Assembly: GCA_051453625.1 (NCBI GenBank)
Contig: JBOZIK010000001.1
Span: forward strand, 96,118,669-96,182,668
Reading direction: 5' to 3'
DNA length: 64,000 nucleotides
DNA from: Welwitschia mirabilis
Taxonomy: Eukaryota > Gnetophyta > Gnetopsida > Welwitschiales
In this document: positions 32,558 to 44,426 of the stretch, piece by piece
Layout of the letters: each line of letters starts with the position of its first letter
Position numbering within the stretch: position 1 is the stretch's first letter
The notes under the pieces: generated by a model
What the model was told of the DNA's origin: nothing
Databases searched by the model: none
The model's input: the letters and a program-made list of their open reading frames with translations, nothing else
Made by a program: the position numbers and the translations under genes

Positions 32558-34327
32558 CACCTCCTAACCAGTCTTTTACTAGTGCCTTAGTAAAAAATAG
32601 ATAAAAAAATGGTTAAACATGGAAAAATTATTTGTGTCAAAAGCACATTAATGTGCAAATGATATAAATTAAAAANNNNNNNNNNNNNNNNNNNNNNNNN
32701 NNNNNNNNNNNNNNNNNNNNNNNNNNNNNNNNNNNNNNNNNNNNNNNNNNNNNNNNNNNNNNNNNNNNNNNNNNNNNNNNNNNNNNNNNNNNNNNNNNNN
32801 NNNNNNNNNNNNNNNNNNNNNNNNNNNNNNNNNNNNNNNNNNNNNNNNNNNNNNNNNNNNNNNNNNNNNNNNNNNNNNNNNNNNNNNNNNNNNNNNNNNN
32901 NNNNNNNNNNNNNNNNNNNNNNNNNNNNNNNNNNNNNNNNNNNNNNNNNNNNNNNNNNNNNNNNNNNNNNNNNNNNNNNNNNNNNNNNNNNNNNNNNNNN
33001 NNNNNNNNNNNNNNNNNNNNNNNNNNNNNNNNNNNNNNNNNNNNNNNNNNNNNNNNNNNNNNNNNNNNNNNNNNNNNNNNNNNNNNNNNNNNNNNNNNNN
33101 NNNNNNNNNNNNNNNNNNNNNNNNNNNNNNNNNNNNNNNNNNNNNNNNNNAAATGTTAAGTTATTTAAGAACATAGGCATAGATAGATCATGAAGAGTTA
33201 TTTTATTGAAAATAATGAAAATTAAGCTAAAGAAAAAAGACAATCTATTTACTACTAAATGTGTGCAAAATGGAAAAAATATTTGTAAAATTGGTTAATG
33301 CCTTAAAGAGTTATTTCTCATGAAAATGATATGAAGTGAAATGTAGTGAAGTGATGTGAGGTAAATGAGATAGAAAATGCATAAATTAAGTAAAAACAAA
33401 AACTAATAAATAAATGAGCAAACTATTCTAAGTTATTTGCTCTTTATTATTTTTTTTGTATTTTTTAGTGGACCACATTATTAACCAAGTTAAGTTTTAA
33501 TCAAGTAATCTATAGGGATCTAAGGAATCAATGTAAATTTTGAGTATGAAAGTTAAGAAACAGTGGTTTATGCAAGGCCTTTGATTTCCACCTTTTTGTT
33601 CCTTTATTTTCCATTTCCACCTTCACATATGTTCTTAGTATTATGCCTTTAAACTAGATTGAACATCCAATGTTAGGACATTTTTTATCAATAGAGTTAA
33701 GCATGTTGTATTATGCAAAAATCAATGCTGCATTACCAACGATTGTTTATAGCCCTAATGTAGTTGAACATGTTATGATATGATCATTAGAGATGCATTA
33801 CTAGTAGGCATCCATAGCTCTAGTGCTATTAACTAAACCCAACTACGTGATTAGTATTATGTGCTTTTGGAGAACAGATATATTATTTTCTTTTCTTTGT
33901 CTTTCCATAGTCATTATTTTATGCACTTTTAGGGAGTCATTGGCTCATTAGGCTAGTCAAAAAAAATCTTGTCCCCATTAAAGGATTTTTACTTAAAGGG
34001 AATATGCAAAGTAAATCCCACCTTTTTAACCAAGTTTTACCAAAAATAGAGATCCTTAGCAAAATAGTTCTTAATTAACATACTTGAAATAAGCATTATT
34101 TCCCTTAAAAACCCATAAATAAACTTGATCTTAACCATTACGTAGGTGATAATAGAATCTTTCATTATTGACTTTTATTTTAAGGAATTTTAACATAGAT
34201 CAGTAGGTCTAAAAAACTCATGGGTTAATGGTTCAAATGAAAGGTTTGTTGGTTTGATAAAGTGATTTGATAATGGATTTAATGAATGGCAACGTTTAAA
34301 AGGGTTATGTGATAAGTGATAATGTTT
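32558..34327 (-). mobile_element. Element C 3' non-coding region
   Basis: A long region between integrase and 3' LTR is usual in Athila-like elements, where an env-like ORF may occur; none is visible here. 33,290-33,375 and 33,630-33,840 align (reversed) with 42,290-42,370 and 41,850-42,000 of element B. 32,676-33,150 is a 475-N gap. Confidence 0.65.
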
Positions 34328-35450
34328 CTAATAGTGTACATTGACTTTAAGGAGTTGATTATTTTTGGAATTTTCAATAAGAATAACTTCATGTGGAAAA
34401 ACCATTTTTATTAAGAAGGGTCTTTTTGACTTGGCTATTACTTTCCCTGAAAAAAGATGTAAGCATGAGTTATATATCAAGACTAGTTCTCCCTTCTGAA
34501 AAGTTCTTTTAAGAATATGTTGATCATGGAAATTCTTCATCCTATCCTATTTATTCTCATGTTATCATAGGATTTCTAATTTTGTCTAGTTCATTGAGTT
34601 TTATGACCCTATTTTTCTTTGTAGCCTCTTAGTCTAAGTTCATATTCTTGATTTCCCAGTAAGTACTATGTTCAAGTTCCATAGGTAAATGACATGTTTT
34701 ACTATGACTAACTGAAAAGATGACATTCCTAAGGGTGTTTTATAAGTAGTGTAATATGCCCCTAAGACATCATTAAGTTTGAAAGACCAGTTTTTTTTGG
34801 TTGATTTTACTACTTTTTGAAGGATTTTCTTAAGTTTCCTATTCATAACCTCAACTTGGTTACTTGTTTATGGGTGATAAGGAGTTGCAACTTTATGTGT
34901 AACCCCGTATTTAGAAAGAAGATTATTGAATATTATATTATAAAAGTGTGTCCCTCCATCACTAATTAAAACACGTGGATAGCCAAAATGAGTTAAGACA
35001 TTTTCTTTAAAGAATTGATATTAGCATCATTTGTTTGATAAGCAAAAGCTTCAACTCGCTTAGTTACATAGTCAACACAAACAAGGATGTATTAATGTGC
35101 ATTAGATAATGGACAAGGGCCTTAGAAATCTATTTCCCATACGTCAAAGGGTTCAACAGTAAGAATGAGATTTAAAGGCATCATTCATCTTTAAGAAAGA
35201 CTTCCTAACCTTTAATATTTATCACAAGAATTATAGTAAAGATAGGATTTTTTAAAAACTGATGAACAATAAAAATTGGATTAGAATATTTTTATTGAAG
35301 TCTTATTAATTGAGTAGCAACCCCTACAAGCCTTAGAATGGTAGTGTTTAAGTATGTCTTAAATGTCAGTTTGAGGGATACATTTGCGAATGACTTGATC
35401 TAGATAGTGTTTAAAAAGGTATGGACTATCCTAGAAGAAATATTTAACTT
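34328..35450 (-). pseudogene. Element C integrase
   Basis: The core is seen as VEPFDVWEIDF and YILVCVDYVTKRVEAFAYQT (about 35,150-35,030), DGGTHFYN, and HKVATPYHP with a stop at the next Gln (about 34,880). NRKLKKILQKVVKSTKKNWS and LGAYYTTYKTPLGMSSFQLV follow. The C-terminal part is HDQHILKRTFQKGELVLIYN with LFSGKVIAKSKRPFLI at 34,540-34,400. It is a typical Athila/Tat integrase with scattered stops. Confidence 0.85.
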
Positions 35451-37130
35451 GGCCTAAGAACCTCTTTTTAACATTGATGGTCTAGTGAAAAGGAATAGTT
35501 TTGAAGACTAAGTAGTTGACAATATCTACAAACTAAGGTATTTCTTTGACTAAAAAATAAATGTTCATCAGGAAAAGTATCATCCATAGGTAAAGATGTT
35601 TGCAGCTTATTTGAAAATATGTGAGAAAGGTAATCTGTGATAACATTATCAAAGCCTTTCTTATTCTTAATCTCTAAATTAAATTGCTAAAGGAATATGA
35701 TCTATTTGACCAGATGTGGTTTTGAATCCTTTCTGGTAAAAAGATATCTAAGAGTTGATTGATCAGTAGAAATGATTACCTTAGATTTTAAGCCTAAATT
35801 TTTTAGGAGCAAAGATAATATCCATAAGCTCATTATCTGTGTAGTCAATCACAGTTGGCTTTTTATTGATTCTTTACCCTAAAACAACTCCGACTATAAA
35901 GTCATTAGCATCATACATAAGTTTAAAAGGTAACTTCTAATTAGGTAGTTAGATAATGGGTGTGGAAGTTAGTTTTTCTTTGAGTTATTCAAATGCATTT
36001 TAATATTCTGAATTCTAGTCAAAGAAGGTGTTCTTGCTCAAAAGATTACACAAATACTTAAAGGTTTTAATAAAATCTTGATGCATAACCTATAATATCT
36101 TGCATGTCCTAAAAATGATCTAATACCTTTTGGTTTCTTAAGGGTTGATAGGTATGTGATTAAGGAGACGACATGTTCTAAAACTAAGCCTTGATTTATT
36201 ATGAAATAGAATTTTTAATGCATTTTTTAATTCCCTATTGAGAGATGACATGTCCTAAAACTAAGCCTTGATTTACCATGAAATAGAATTTTTCCTAGTT
36301 GAGTATAAGACATTTTTTTAATGCATATTTTAAGGACACGTTTTAAGTTATTCAAATAATGGTTAAATGAGATTTCATAAACTGAGAAGACATCCATGAA
36401 AACTTCAACATTTGAATCTAATAAATCGGAGAAGATTCCAAACATGTAACTTTAAAAACTAGTACATGCATTGCATAGGCCAGAGAGCATTCGTTTGTAA
36501 GCAAATGTTTAATAGGAGTAGGTAAAGATAGTTTTATTTTAATCTTCAAGAACAATTTCAATCTAGTTGTAACCTAAGTAACCATATAAGAAATAGTAAA
36601 AAGGATGTCCTGTGAGTTGTTCTAAAATTTAGTCTAGAAAAGAAAGAGGATAATGGTATTTTTTAGACATAGTATTTAATTTCTTATAATCAATACACAT
36701 CCCCCATTTTATAGCAGGTTTGGTAGGGATAAGCTCATTATGTTCATTAGGGATAAGGATAATTTTTGATGTTTTGGCTGCGGTATGAGTTGGACTTATT
36801 CACTTGATATCTAAAATAGGGTAGCTAATTCCATTGTGAAGAAATCTAATTACCTCATTTTTAATAGTTTCCCTCATAGTTGGGTTTATCCTATATTGTG
36901 CTACAATGGATGGTTTGACAGCTTTCTCTAAACAGATATGGTGCATGAAAATACTAGGTTCAATGTCTCTAATGTCATAGAGGATCCATGCTATTATCTG
37001 TTTATTCTTTCTTAAGAGTCTAAGCAATTGATCTTCTTCAGATGCAGTTAATAAAGAGTTTATGACTATTGAAAAGGTGGATTTATTACCTAAGAAAGCA
37101 TATTTCAGATCATCAGCCAAGGGATTCAGT
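35451..37130 (-). pseudogene. Element C reverse transcriptase and RNase H
   Basis: The RT N-terminus is well preserved at 37,120-36,800: LKYAFLGNKSTFSIVINSLL, then PSIFMHHICLEKAVKPSI and RINPTMRETIKNEVIRFLHN. The catalytic box reads EVFMDVFSVY at 36,389-36,400; the second Asp of F-M-D-D has become Val. The RNase H end is at about 35,690-35,570: NKKGFDNVITDYLSH, then DDTFPDEHLFF. It would be dead even without its stops. Confidence 0.85.
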
Positions 37131-37139
37131 TTTAAGTAA

Positions 37140-37740
37140 ACTTTATTTTAGGCTATGCGGCAAGTTTCTTGAGATAATTCTATTTCATCGATTTTAGAAG
37201 AATAAGAAGTTGATTTTTTATCCTCAACAAGGCTTTCTATCCTATTTATGTATTCTACCCCTTCATCATTCAATGCCAACTTCATAACATTAAAGACATT
37301 TAGCTCTATGGTCATGTTGCTAAAGGAAATTTTCATTACTCCATTCCTACAACTGATTAAGGCATTAGAGGTTGCTAAGAATGGTCTTTTTATGATCATG
37401 AAAACTATTTGATTTAATGATTTCTCTATGTCTAAAACATTAAATCTATTGGGAAATAACAACTATCCACTCTAACTATGACATCCTCAATAACTTCTAA
37501 CGATATTTTAAAAGAATTATCTACTAATTGGACTTAGAGTTTTGTGTTTTTGAGTCCTTCTAAGCCTACCTCCTTATAGGTTTTATAAGGGAGTAAATTT
37601 ACAGTGGTTTCTAAATCTAACAAGGCTTGGTTGAGAGTTTTATTGCCTATAGTAATGATAATTGTGGGACGTCCAGTGTTTTTATGCTTTGGTAGGAATT
37701 GGATTTGGAGAATTGCACTCATTTATTGAGCTAAAAAGGC
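37140..37740 (-). pseudogene. Element C aspartic protease
   Basis: GRPTIIITIGNKTLNQALLD is followed by LETTVNLLPYKTYKEVGL (37,722-37,534). The active-site D-L-G-A-S motif is changed to D-L-E-T-T. RPFLATSNALISCRNGVMKI with SFSNMTIELNVFNV lies just downstream (37,462-37,148). Both blocks are diagnostic of Athila/Tat polyproteins. Confidence 0.85.
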
Positions 37741-39500
37741 TTTATATTTAACATTCATTTGCCTTTTTATAATACATAAGTCCTTAAGGAATTTTGCATA
37801 GAAGAGGACCTGTTTGATGGATTCTTGAAGAGGAATGTTTATTTTAACTTCTTTGAAAATTTCTAGGGCCTCTCATTGCTTTTCATTATATTTTCCTTCC
37901 TTAGATATTGGGGAAAAGGCAATGGTTCTTTGCAAGTAAGAAATGAGTCTTCACTCTTATCATTTTCCTTAATTTATATATGGTTTTATTTATCTTTAGG
38001 CTTATTTTATGTGGTGGATTTTCTAGCTCTTCTTCATTCCTAAGGAATATAGAATTGGTCTTTTCCAGGTGTTCTACCCCTTTTGTAAATCTCACTTTTT
38101 TTAGGTTTGATTGGGAGCTCATGGAAAGCTTCACTGTTTCTCTTTGATTTATTGATGAAAGAATGTGGTTGGTGATTTGTTGGAGTTGGTTTAGAGTCTA
38201 TTCAAGCTTTTGATTTATTTGTTCTTTTCTTTGATTTACTTGCATTTGTGTTTTATTTTCTCGCATTTGTATTTTAATGAACTTTTTGAAAGCATCCTCT
38301 AATGAGTTAGATGAAGTTATTTGATAGTTTAAAGATGAAAGGTAAGAATTAGAATATGAGGAAAATAACTTTTAGGTTAAAAATTTTGTTGTAGGGTGTT
38401 GTCTTGCATCTAAGAGAAATTTTGATGATTTTGTCAACCAAGATTATAAGTGTTAGAGTAAGGGTTATTTTTAGGGTTTTACCATTATCCTACTGTGTTC
38501 AATTATTAATTTACTATGCTTTGGAATAAAGGGATAAGTTGACATTCAGGGTTTTCATAAGTGTTAATGTGGCAAATTAAACACTCAGGTTTAGTGATCA
38601 TAGGTGAGGTTGAGGGTGAGGCACTTAATGATTCTAACTTTCTTACTAGTTTATTAATTATGTTGTTCATCTCAAAGTTTTTTTGGGGCTTAAGGATATT
38701 AGTTATCTTAACTTAATGATGTGATCTTAAAGGTTCCATGATCTTTTTCTAATTTTTCAACCTTTTAGCTACACTTTCTAAATGCTCCCAAATCTCATCT
38801 AGTGGCATGCTCAAGAAATTTCCATAGCTCATCATTTTCACTAATTGATGGTTATTTGTGGATAAACTATCATAAAAGAAACTTATCTGCCTACCTAGTT
38901 CAAAACCATGTTGAGGGCATCTTAATAATAAATATTCATATCTTTTTAAGGTTTAGGAGAAGGTTTCATGGTCCTTTTATTGAAAGTTCATAATTTCTTT
39001 GCTAAGAGCATTTGTCTTATGGCTAGAAAAGAACTTAGAAATAAAGGTTTTACTTAAATCCAAAAATTCGTAATGAGTAAGAGTTCAGATTGTACAATAA
39101 GCATTTTGCCTTCTCTTTTAGGAAAAAGGGGAATAAGATAAGTCTAACGCATAATGAGTGTTGGGATTTGAGAAATAGTTGATAAGAAACACTCAAATTC
39201 CTTAAGGTGTAAGTAAGGATCTTCAAATTCAAGCCCATGAAAATGGGACAAGAGTTAGATAGTAAAAGGTTTAAACTCTAGCCTTTGATTAATAGGTAAT
39301 AGACTATGCAAGAGGTTGTCCCTAACCTTTACAGTTAGAGGTAACCATGAAGGGTTTGCCTAGATTAATTGGTAGCAGTAGTGAGGATAGCTTGAAACCT
39401 ATTGAGAATTTCTTAATTTGATAGGATTTCATTAGAAGAATTAAGTGGATTATTTGGATTATTTTATGGTAAGACAATTTGATTATTTTTGGTTCTCATT
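37741..39500 (-). pseudogene. Element C gag
   Basis: From about 39,260: LEFEDPYLHLREFECF, then LILFPFFLKEKAK. At about 38,970-38,780 there is a stretch with TFSQTLKRYEYLLLRCP-like and YDSLSTNNHQLVKMMSYGNF sequence across two frames. It is the retrotransposon gag (capsid) core. A cysteine cluster, CLICHINTYENPEC, at about 38,580 may be the nucleocapsid region. A charged segment (VRFTKGVEHLEKTNS) at 38,100-37,900 leads to protease. Stops and frameshifts are common. Confidence 0.8.
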
Positions 39501-40185
39501 TTTAGTTCTAAGTTCTCTCATTATTTCAAGATCGGTAAAGAAGTCCTTGTTGTTTTGAGTTAATATTCCTATTCTATCATGGATCCAGGTCATATAAGAG
39601 ATTATTCTAGATGGTTGCAAGAAGTTTTAAAAGGTTGAAAAATTATAGCTAAAACATTTAAGATCACAATAAAATAAAATAAAGACATGAATAAAATCAA
39701 GAAAAATCATGAGAAAATTTTAAAGGTTTTAAAAATTTATGAATGTAGTAGAATAGAGTAGAGACGATAAACAACAAATGTGAGTAAAATGTTATGAGAA
39801 TCATGAAATATTTTTAAGAAAATTTTAATGATTATATGCACACAAAAACATAGAAAACACAATAGAAAAAAAAGCATGCAACACAATTGTAAAGTTTGAT
39901 TAGAAAATTTTTAAAGTTTAAAAGTTTTCTTAACTCTAAAGAAACTTGCAACAAATGTTAGACCTATAGAAAACAAGTTAGAAAATTAAAAACAAAGTAA
40001 AAGAAAAAGGACCAATTTGGGATAACACTAGGAGGATTAGTACTAACCATTGAAAAGCATACAAAAGAAAGGAAAAAAGAACTAGTTTGGGTATCATTAG
40101 ATGAAAATTAGTACCCATCACTAGAAATATAAAAACTTGTAAAAAGGAAAAAATAATGTTCCTTTGAGCTAATACCATGCCATTA
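39501..40185 (-). mobile_element. Element C leader between PBS and gag
   Basis: AT-rich leader with repeated phrases on the minus strand such as ctagtgatgggtacta and tctaatgatacccaaact. The same phrases occur in the leaders of D and B. Confidence 0.65.
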
Positions 40186-40203
40186 TCTCTAGTAACAATT
40201 CCA
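40186..40203 (-). other. Element C primer binding site, tRNA-Asp type
   Basis: The minus strand reads tggaattgttactagaga, matching TGGCGCCGTTGCCGGGGA at 10 of 18 positions. It is followed by taatggcatgg, as in element B. It lies 5 bp from the LTR end. Confidence 0.7.
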
Positions 40204-40208
40204 AAATT

Positions 40209-41380
40209 TGATTAACTTCATATTATAATGTCTCAGACTTAAAACTAAGTTAGAAACTTAGTTATCATTCTTTCTCAAGGGTAACATTAGGTATTGGCTA
40301 AAACTATACTAACTTTAATCTCAATGCAAGTTGTAAAAAGAAAAGAAAATAAAAGAAGAGATGAAATGAATCTTAGGTTTTAAACTTTATATTGGTTAGG
40401 AGGAAAGCAAACTAGCTCCGAGGTATTACTAATTTGTCCTATGCAATTCTTCACTTTAAATTTATTCAATTGTCCTTTTATAAAATAATAAAAACCATCA
40501 AGTGCTTTCAGTCTAATTCACAGAGCATAATCTCATCCATCATATGATAAATGATAAATCCAACTAATACTTTAATCTTAAATAATAATAAAAAGTAAGG
40601 ACCCCTAAAGTACTTAAAATATATAAAATTAAAAGACTAAGTGATAAAGAAAAATTCACACAACTTAATTAATCTTGATAGTTAAAGAAGTTATCTAAGC
40701 ATCCTAATTATGACATTACTCATGAAACAAGATCAAAGAAAAGCAACTTTTATATTATAAAAAGAAAAACTTTACAACAAAGGAAGAAGGAAGTAGGAAG
40801 AACTCCTTAGTAATCCTCAAAGACTAGCTCACTCCCCCAAAGAGTCACCTTGAAATCTATCATAAGTTGATGCTTCAAAGTCTTTAATTTTTCCAAAACA
40901 AAGATGAATACAATGAAGTGTTTAAGGCCCTTTTATAGGGAGAGATGGGGTTGAGGGATGGTTACATTCTTAGCTTGTAGCGTTAGATAGATTAAATTTT
41001 GTCATCTAGCATTAAGTAGAATCTTTATCATTTACCATTTAGTGGAGGTTGTCTTGTAGCATTTGGTGGAGATCATTATATAGATATAATGCCACCTCTA
41101 CATGCCTCTATCACATGTCTTTAAATGCTTTTGCTATATGTTGCAACATCATATCTCCATTGCCACCATGATTTTATGCAAAGTTTTGTTCATTTTCTGC
41201 CATGTGTTCTAAAAGTGACTAAATATCTACAATTTAACGTGGAGACAAACATGAAATTCAATTTTATTTTAAAAATAATAAAAGACACATTTTATGATTA
41301 AAATAATTAAATTAATATCTTCATTCACAATAAATTAGCCTGAAACACTTGATACAAATGTCAATTTTTACATGTTAACA
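40209..41380 (-). repeat. Element C 5' LTR
   Basis: On the minus strand it starts tgttaacatg at 41,380 and ends aagttaatca at 40,209; length 1,172 bp. Homologous to 31,391-32,557 and to the element B LTRs. Confidence 0.88.
40931..40937 (-). promoter_or_regulatory. Element C LTR TATA box
   Basis: The minus strand reads ccctataaaagggcc, about 445 bp inside the LTR from its 5' border. The aligned position in the B 3' LTR is ttataaaaagg. Confidence 0.55.
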
Positions 41381-42744
41381 CTGCTTTATTTACCTATTTC
41401 ATTCCTAATAATTCCACCAAACCAATAAACCATCCACTCAAACCATTAACCCATGAGTTTTTGAGACTTACTGATTTAGGTTTGTATCCCTTAAAACAAA
41501 AATCAATAATAAGCAATTGTGTTCTCACTTAAGTAAGGTTAAGATCAAGTTCATTTATGGGCTTTTAAGGAAACAAATGCTTATTTTAAGTAGCTTAATT
41601 AAGAACAAATTTTCTTAGAGTCTTCAGTTTCATTAAAACTTAGATAAAAAGGTGAAATTTACCTTTACATGTAATCTTTAAGTAAAAATCCTTTAATGGA
41701 GACAAGATGTATCTTGACTAGGCTAATAAGCTGATGACCCCCTAAAAGTGCATAAAAAAATGACATGGAAAGATGAAGATGAAGAAAATAATATATATTT
41801 TATCCAAAAGCACATAACATTAATTACTTAGTTGGGTTTAGTTAACTACATTGAGGCTATAGATGCCTACTAGAAATGGAGCTCTAATGATCTAATTGTA
41901 ACATATTCAACTACATTAGGGCTATAAACGCTCATTGGTAATGCAACATTGATTTTTGTATAATACAACATGCTTAACTCTATTAGTAAAAAATGTCATA
42001 ACATTGGATGCCTAATGTGATTCAAATCAAAGGCATAATACATATGTAAAGGTAGAAATAAAAAATAAGGAATGAAGAGATGGGAATTAAAGGCCTTATA
42101 TGAACCATTAACTTTCATACTTTGGATTTGCATGGATTCCTTATATTCCTATAGGTTACTTAGTTAAGAATTAACTTGGTTGATATCGTAGTCTATTAAA
42201 AATACAAAAATATGATAAATGACTAATAACTTAGGAAGTTCACTTGTTTATTCATAGTTTCTGGTTTCATTCCATTCACGCATTTTTCATTTCATTTACC
42301 TTGCATCACTTCACTACATTTTACTTCTTATCATTTTCATGAGAAATAACTCCTAAGGTAGAAACTATTTTCACGATAGTTTTTCCACTTAGCACATGTT
42401 TGGTTGTAAATACCCTGCCTTTTTCATTAGTTTAACTTGCATTATTTTTAATAAAATAACTGTTCATGATCTATCTATACCTACGTTCTCAAATAACTTA
42501 ATGTTTTTACCATAAAATTTGAGGATAAAGTCAAGTTTTAATTAGGAGTGTGGCATCTAGATTTTCACTCAATCTTCACTAAATTTTTTACTTTGATGCC
42601 TTAATCACATAAATTGGTCATAAAATTTTGCAAGTTATATCATTTGCACACTTGGTGTGCTTTTAACTTATATAATTTTTCCATATTTAACCATTTTGTT
42701 ATTGACCTTTTGCTAAGGCACTAGTAAAAGACTAGTTAGGGGTG
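41381..42744 (+). mobile_element. Element B 3' internal region (right of element C)
   Basis: Continues element B after the C insertion. Non-coding, with two imperfect copies of gctataNNNgcctactagaaatgg-type phrases at 41,860 and 41,930. It ends gaggataaagtcaagtttta (about 42,530) and a purine stretch before the 3' LTR. It aligns with the 3' regions of C and D. Confidence 0.65.
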
Positions 42745-44421
42745 TGTTAACATGTAAAAATTGACATTTATATCAAGTATTTTTTACCAATTTATTATAA
42801 ATAAAGACATTAATTTAAGTGTTTTAATATAAAATATGTATTCTATTATTTTAAAAAAATTTAATTTTATTATTTTCTTCATAAAAATGTTTTGGAATAC
42901 ATGACAAAAATGGATACAATTCTGCATAAATTAATGATGGCAATGGAGAGAGACAAAGTGGTAACATGTAGTAAAAGAATTTGAAGCCATGTGGGGACAA
43001 CATTGGGAACATGTGNNNNNNNNNNNNNNNNNNNNNNNNNNNNNNNNNNNNNNNNNNNNNNNNNNNNNNNNNNNNNNNNNNNNNNNNNNNNNNNNNNNNN
43101 NNNNNNNNNNNNNNNNNNNNNNNNNNNNNNNNNNNNNNNNNNNNNNNNNNNNNNNNNNNNNNNNNNNNNNNNNNNNNNNNNNNNNNNNNNNNNNNGTTTT
43201 AATATAAAATATGTATTCTATTATTTTAAAAAAATTTAATTTTATTATTTTCTTCATAAAAATGTTTTGGAATACATGACAAAAATGGATATAATTCTGC
43301 ATAAATTAATGATGGCAATGGAGAGAGACAAAGTGGTGACATGTAGTAAAAGCATTTGAAGCCATGTGGGGATAACACTGGGGACATGTGATAATAGTTT
43401 TAGTTAATAGAGGAATTCAGCTCTAAAGGCCACATGTTAGACCCATCATGATGAATATTCCACCTAATGCTATGTAATAATCTCCATCAAATACTATAAG
43501 ACAACCTCTACTAAATACTAAATGATGAAGATTCTACCTAATTCTAGAGGATGAAATGTTATTTATCTAACACTATAAGACAACCTCCATAAAATGCTTT
43601 AAGATAAAATCTTATGTACCTAATGCTAAATGATGAAGATTCTACCTAATGCTATAAGTCAAGAGCTTGTAACCACTCTTCACTACCATCTCTCCTTATA
43701 AAAAGGCCTTGAACACTTCAATGTATTTAATTTTCCTTGGAAAAATTGGAGAACTTTAGAGCATCAACTTATGGTGGCTTTCTAGATGACTCTTTACGGG
43801 ATTGAGCTAGTATTCAAGGATTGATGGAAGAGTTATTCTTGCTTCCTTCTTTCTTTACTATAAAGTGTTTTTTTTTTTTTTTGTGGTGATATAAACATTG
43901 TTTTTCTTTAATCTTGATTCATAAGAAATATCATAATTAGGATGCTTAGGTAACTTCTTTAATTATCAAGTTTAATTTGGTCATGTAAATTCCTCTTTAT
44001 TACTTACTCTTTTAATTTCATAAATCTTGAGTACTTTAGGAGTTCTTACTTTCTATTATTATTTAAGATTAAAGTGTTTGTTAGATTCATCATTGATCAT
44101 ATAGTGGATGAGACTATGCTCCATGAATTGAATTAAAATAACTTGATGGTTTCTATTGTTTTACAAGATGATAATTGGACAACTTTAGAGTGAAGGATTA
44201 CAAAAGACAAAATTGGTAATACCTTGGAGATGGTTTTATTTTCTCCTCTCTAAGATGAATTTCAAATCTAAAGGTCACTTAATCTCTTCTTCTCTCTTCT
44301 TTTTGTAATTTCCCTTAAAGCGGTATAAAAATGAGTCAATACCTAATGTTATCCCTAAGGAAGAATGATAGCTAAGTGAAAACTTAGTTTAAATACGAGA
44401 CATTGTATTATAAGTTGATTA
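42745..44421 (+). repeat. Element B 3' LTR (length inflated by an assembly duplication)
   Basis: Starts tgttaacatgtaaaaattga and ends aagttgatta, then gtttg. The apparent 1,677 bp includes a 180-N gap (43,016-43,195). The right flank of that gap repeats the left flank (42,821-43,015 against 43,196-43,390). Removing the 375-bp offset gives about 1,302 bp, close to the 1,329-bp 5' LTR. Confidence 0.88.
43697..43704 (+). promoter_or_regulatory. Element B LTR TATA box
   Basis: tataaaaa in ctccttataaaaaggcc, followed by cttgaacactt. Confidence 0.5.
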
Positions 44422-44426
44422 GTTTG

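Larger units (their letters stand above)
31391..41380 (-). mobile_element. Element C: structurally complete Athila-like Ty3-gypsy element
   Basis: On the minus strand: 5' LTR 41,380-40,209, PBS, leader, gag, protease, RT, RNase H, integrase, long 3' non-coding region, 3' LTR 32,557-31,391. Flanking 5-mers are cttct (31,386-31,390) and ctgct (41,381-41,385), a probable target duplication with one change. Size is about 10 kb including a 475-N gap. It has many stops. It inserted into element B, so it is the younger of the two. Confidence 0.9.
27630..44426 (+). mobile_element. Element B: pol-less Athila-like LTR element, interrupted by element C
   Basis: LTRs at 27,635-28,963 and 42,745-44,421 are in the same orientation. 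An exact 5-bp target duplication, gtttg, sits at 27,630-27,634 and 44,422-44,426. A tRNA-Asp-type PBS follows the 5' LTR. The internal region (28,964-31,390 plus 41,381-42,744, about 3.8 kb) has gag-like remnants but no protease, RT or integrase. Complete element C sits inside it in the opposite orientation. Confidence 0.85.

Noticed and set aside
38802-38993. Plus-strand 63-codon frame
   Set aside because: It is the antisense shadow of the element C gag core, which is clearly coded on the minus strand.
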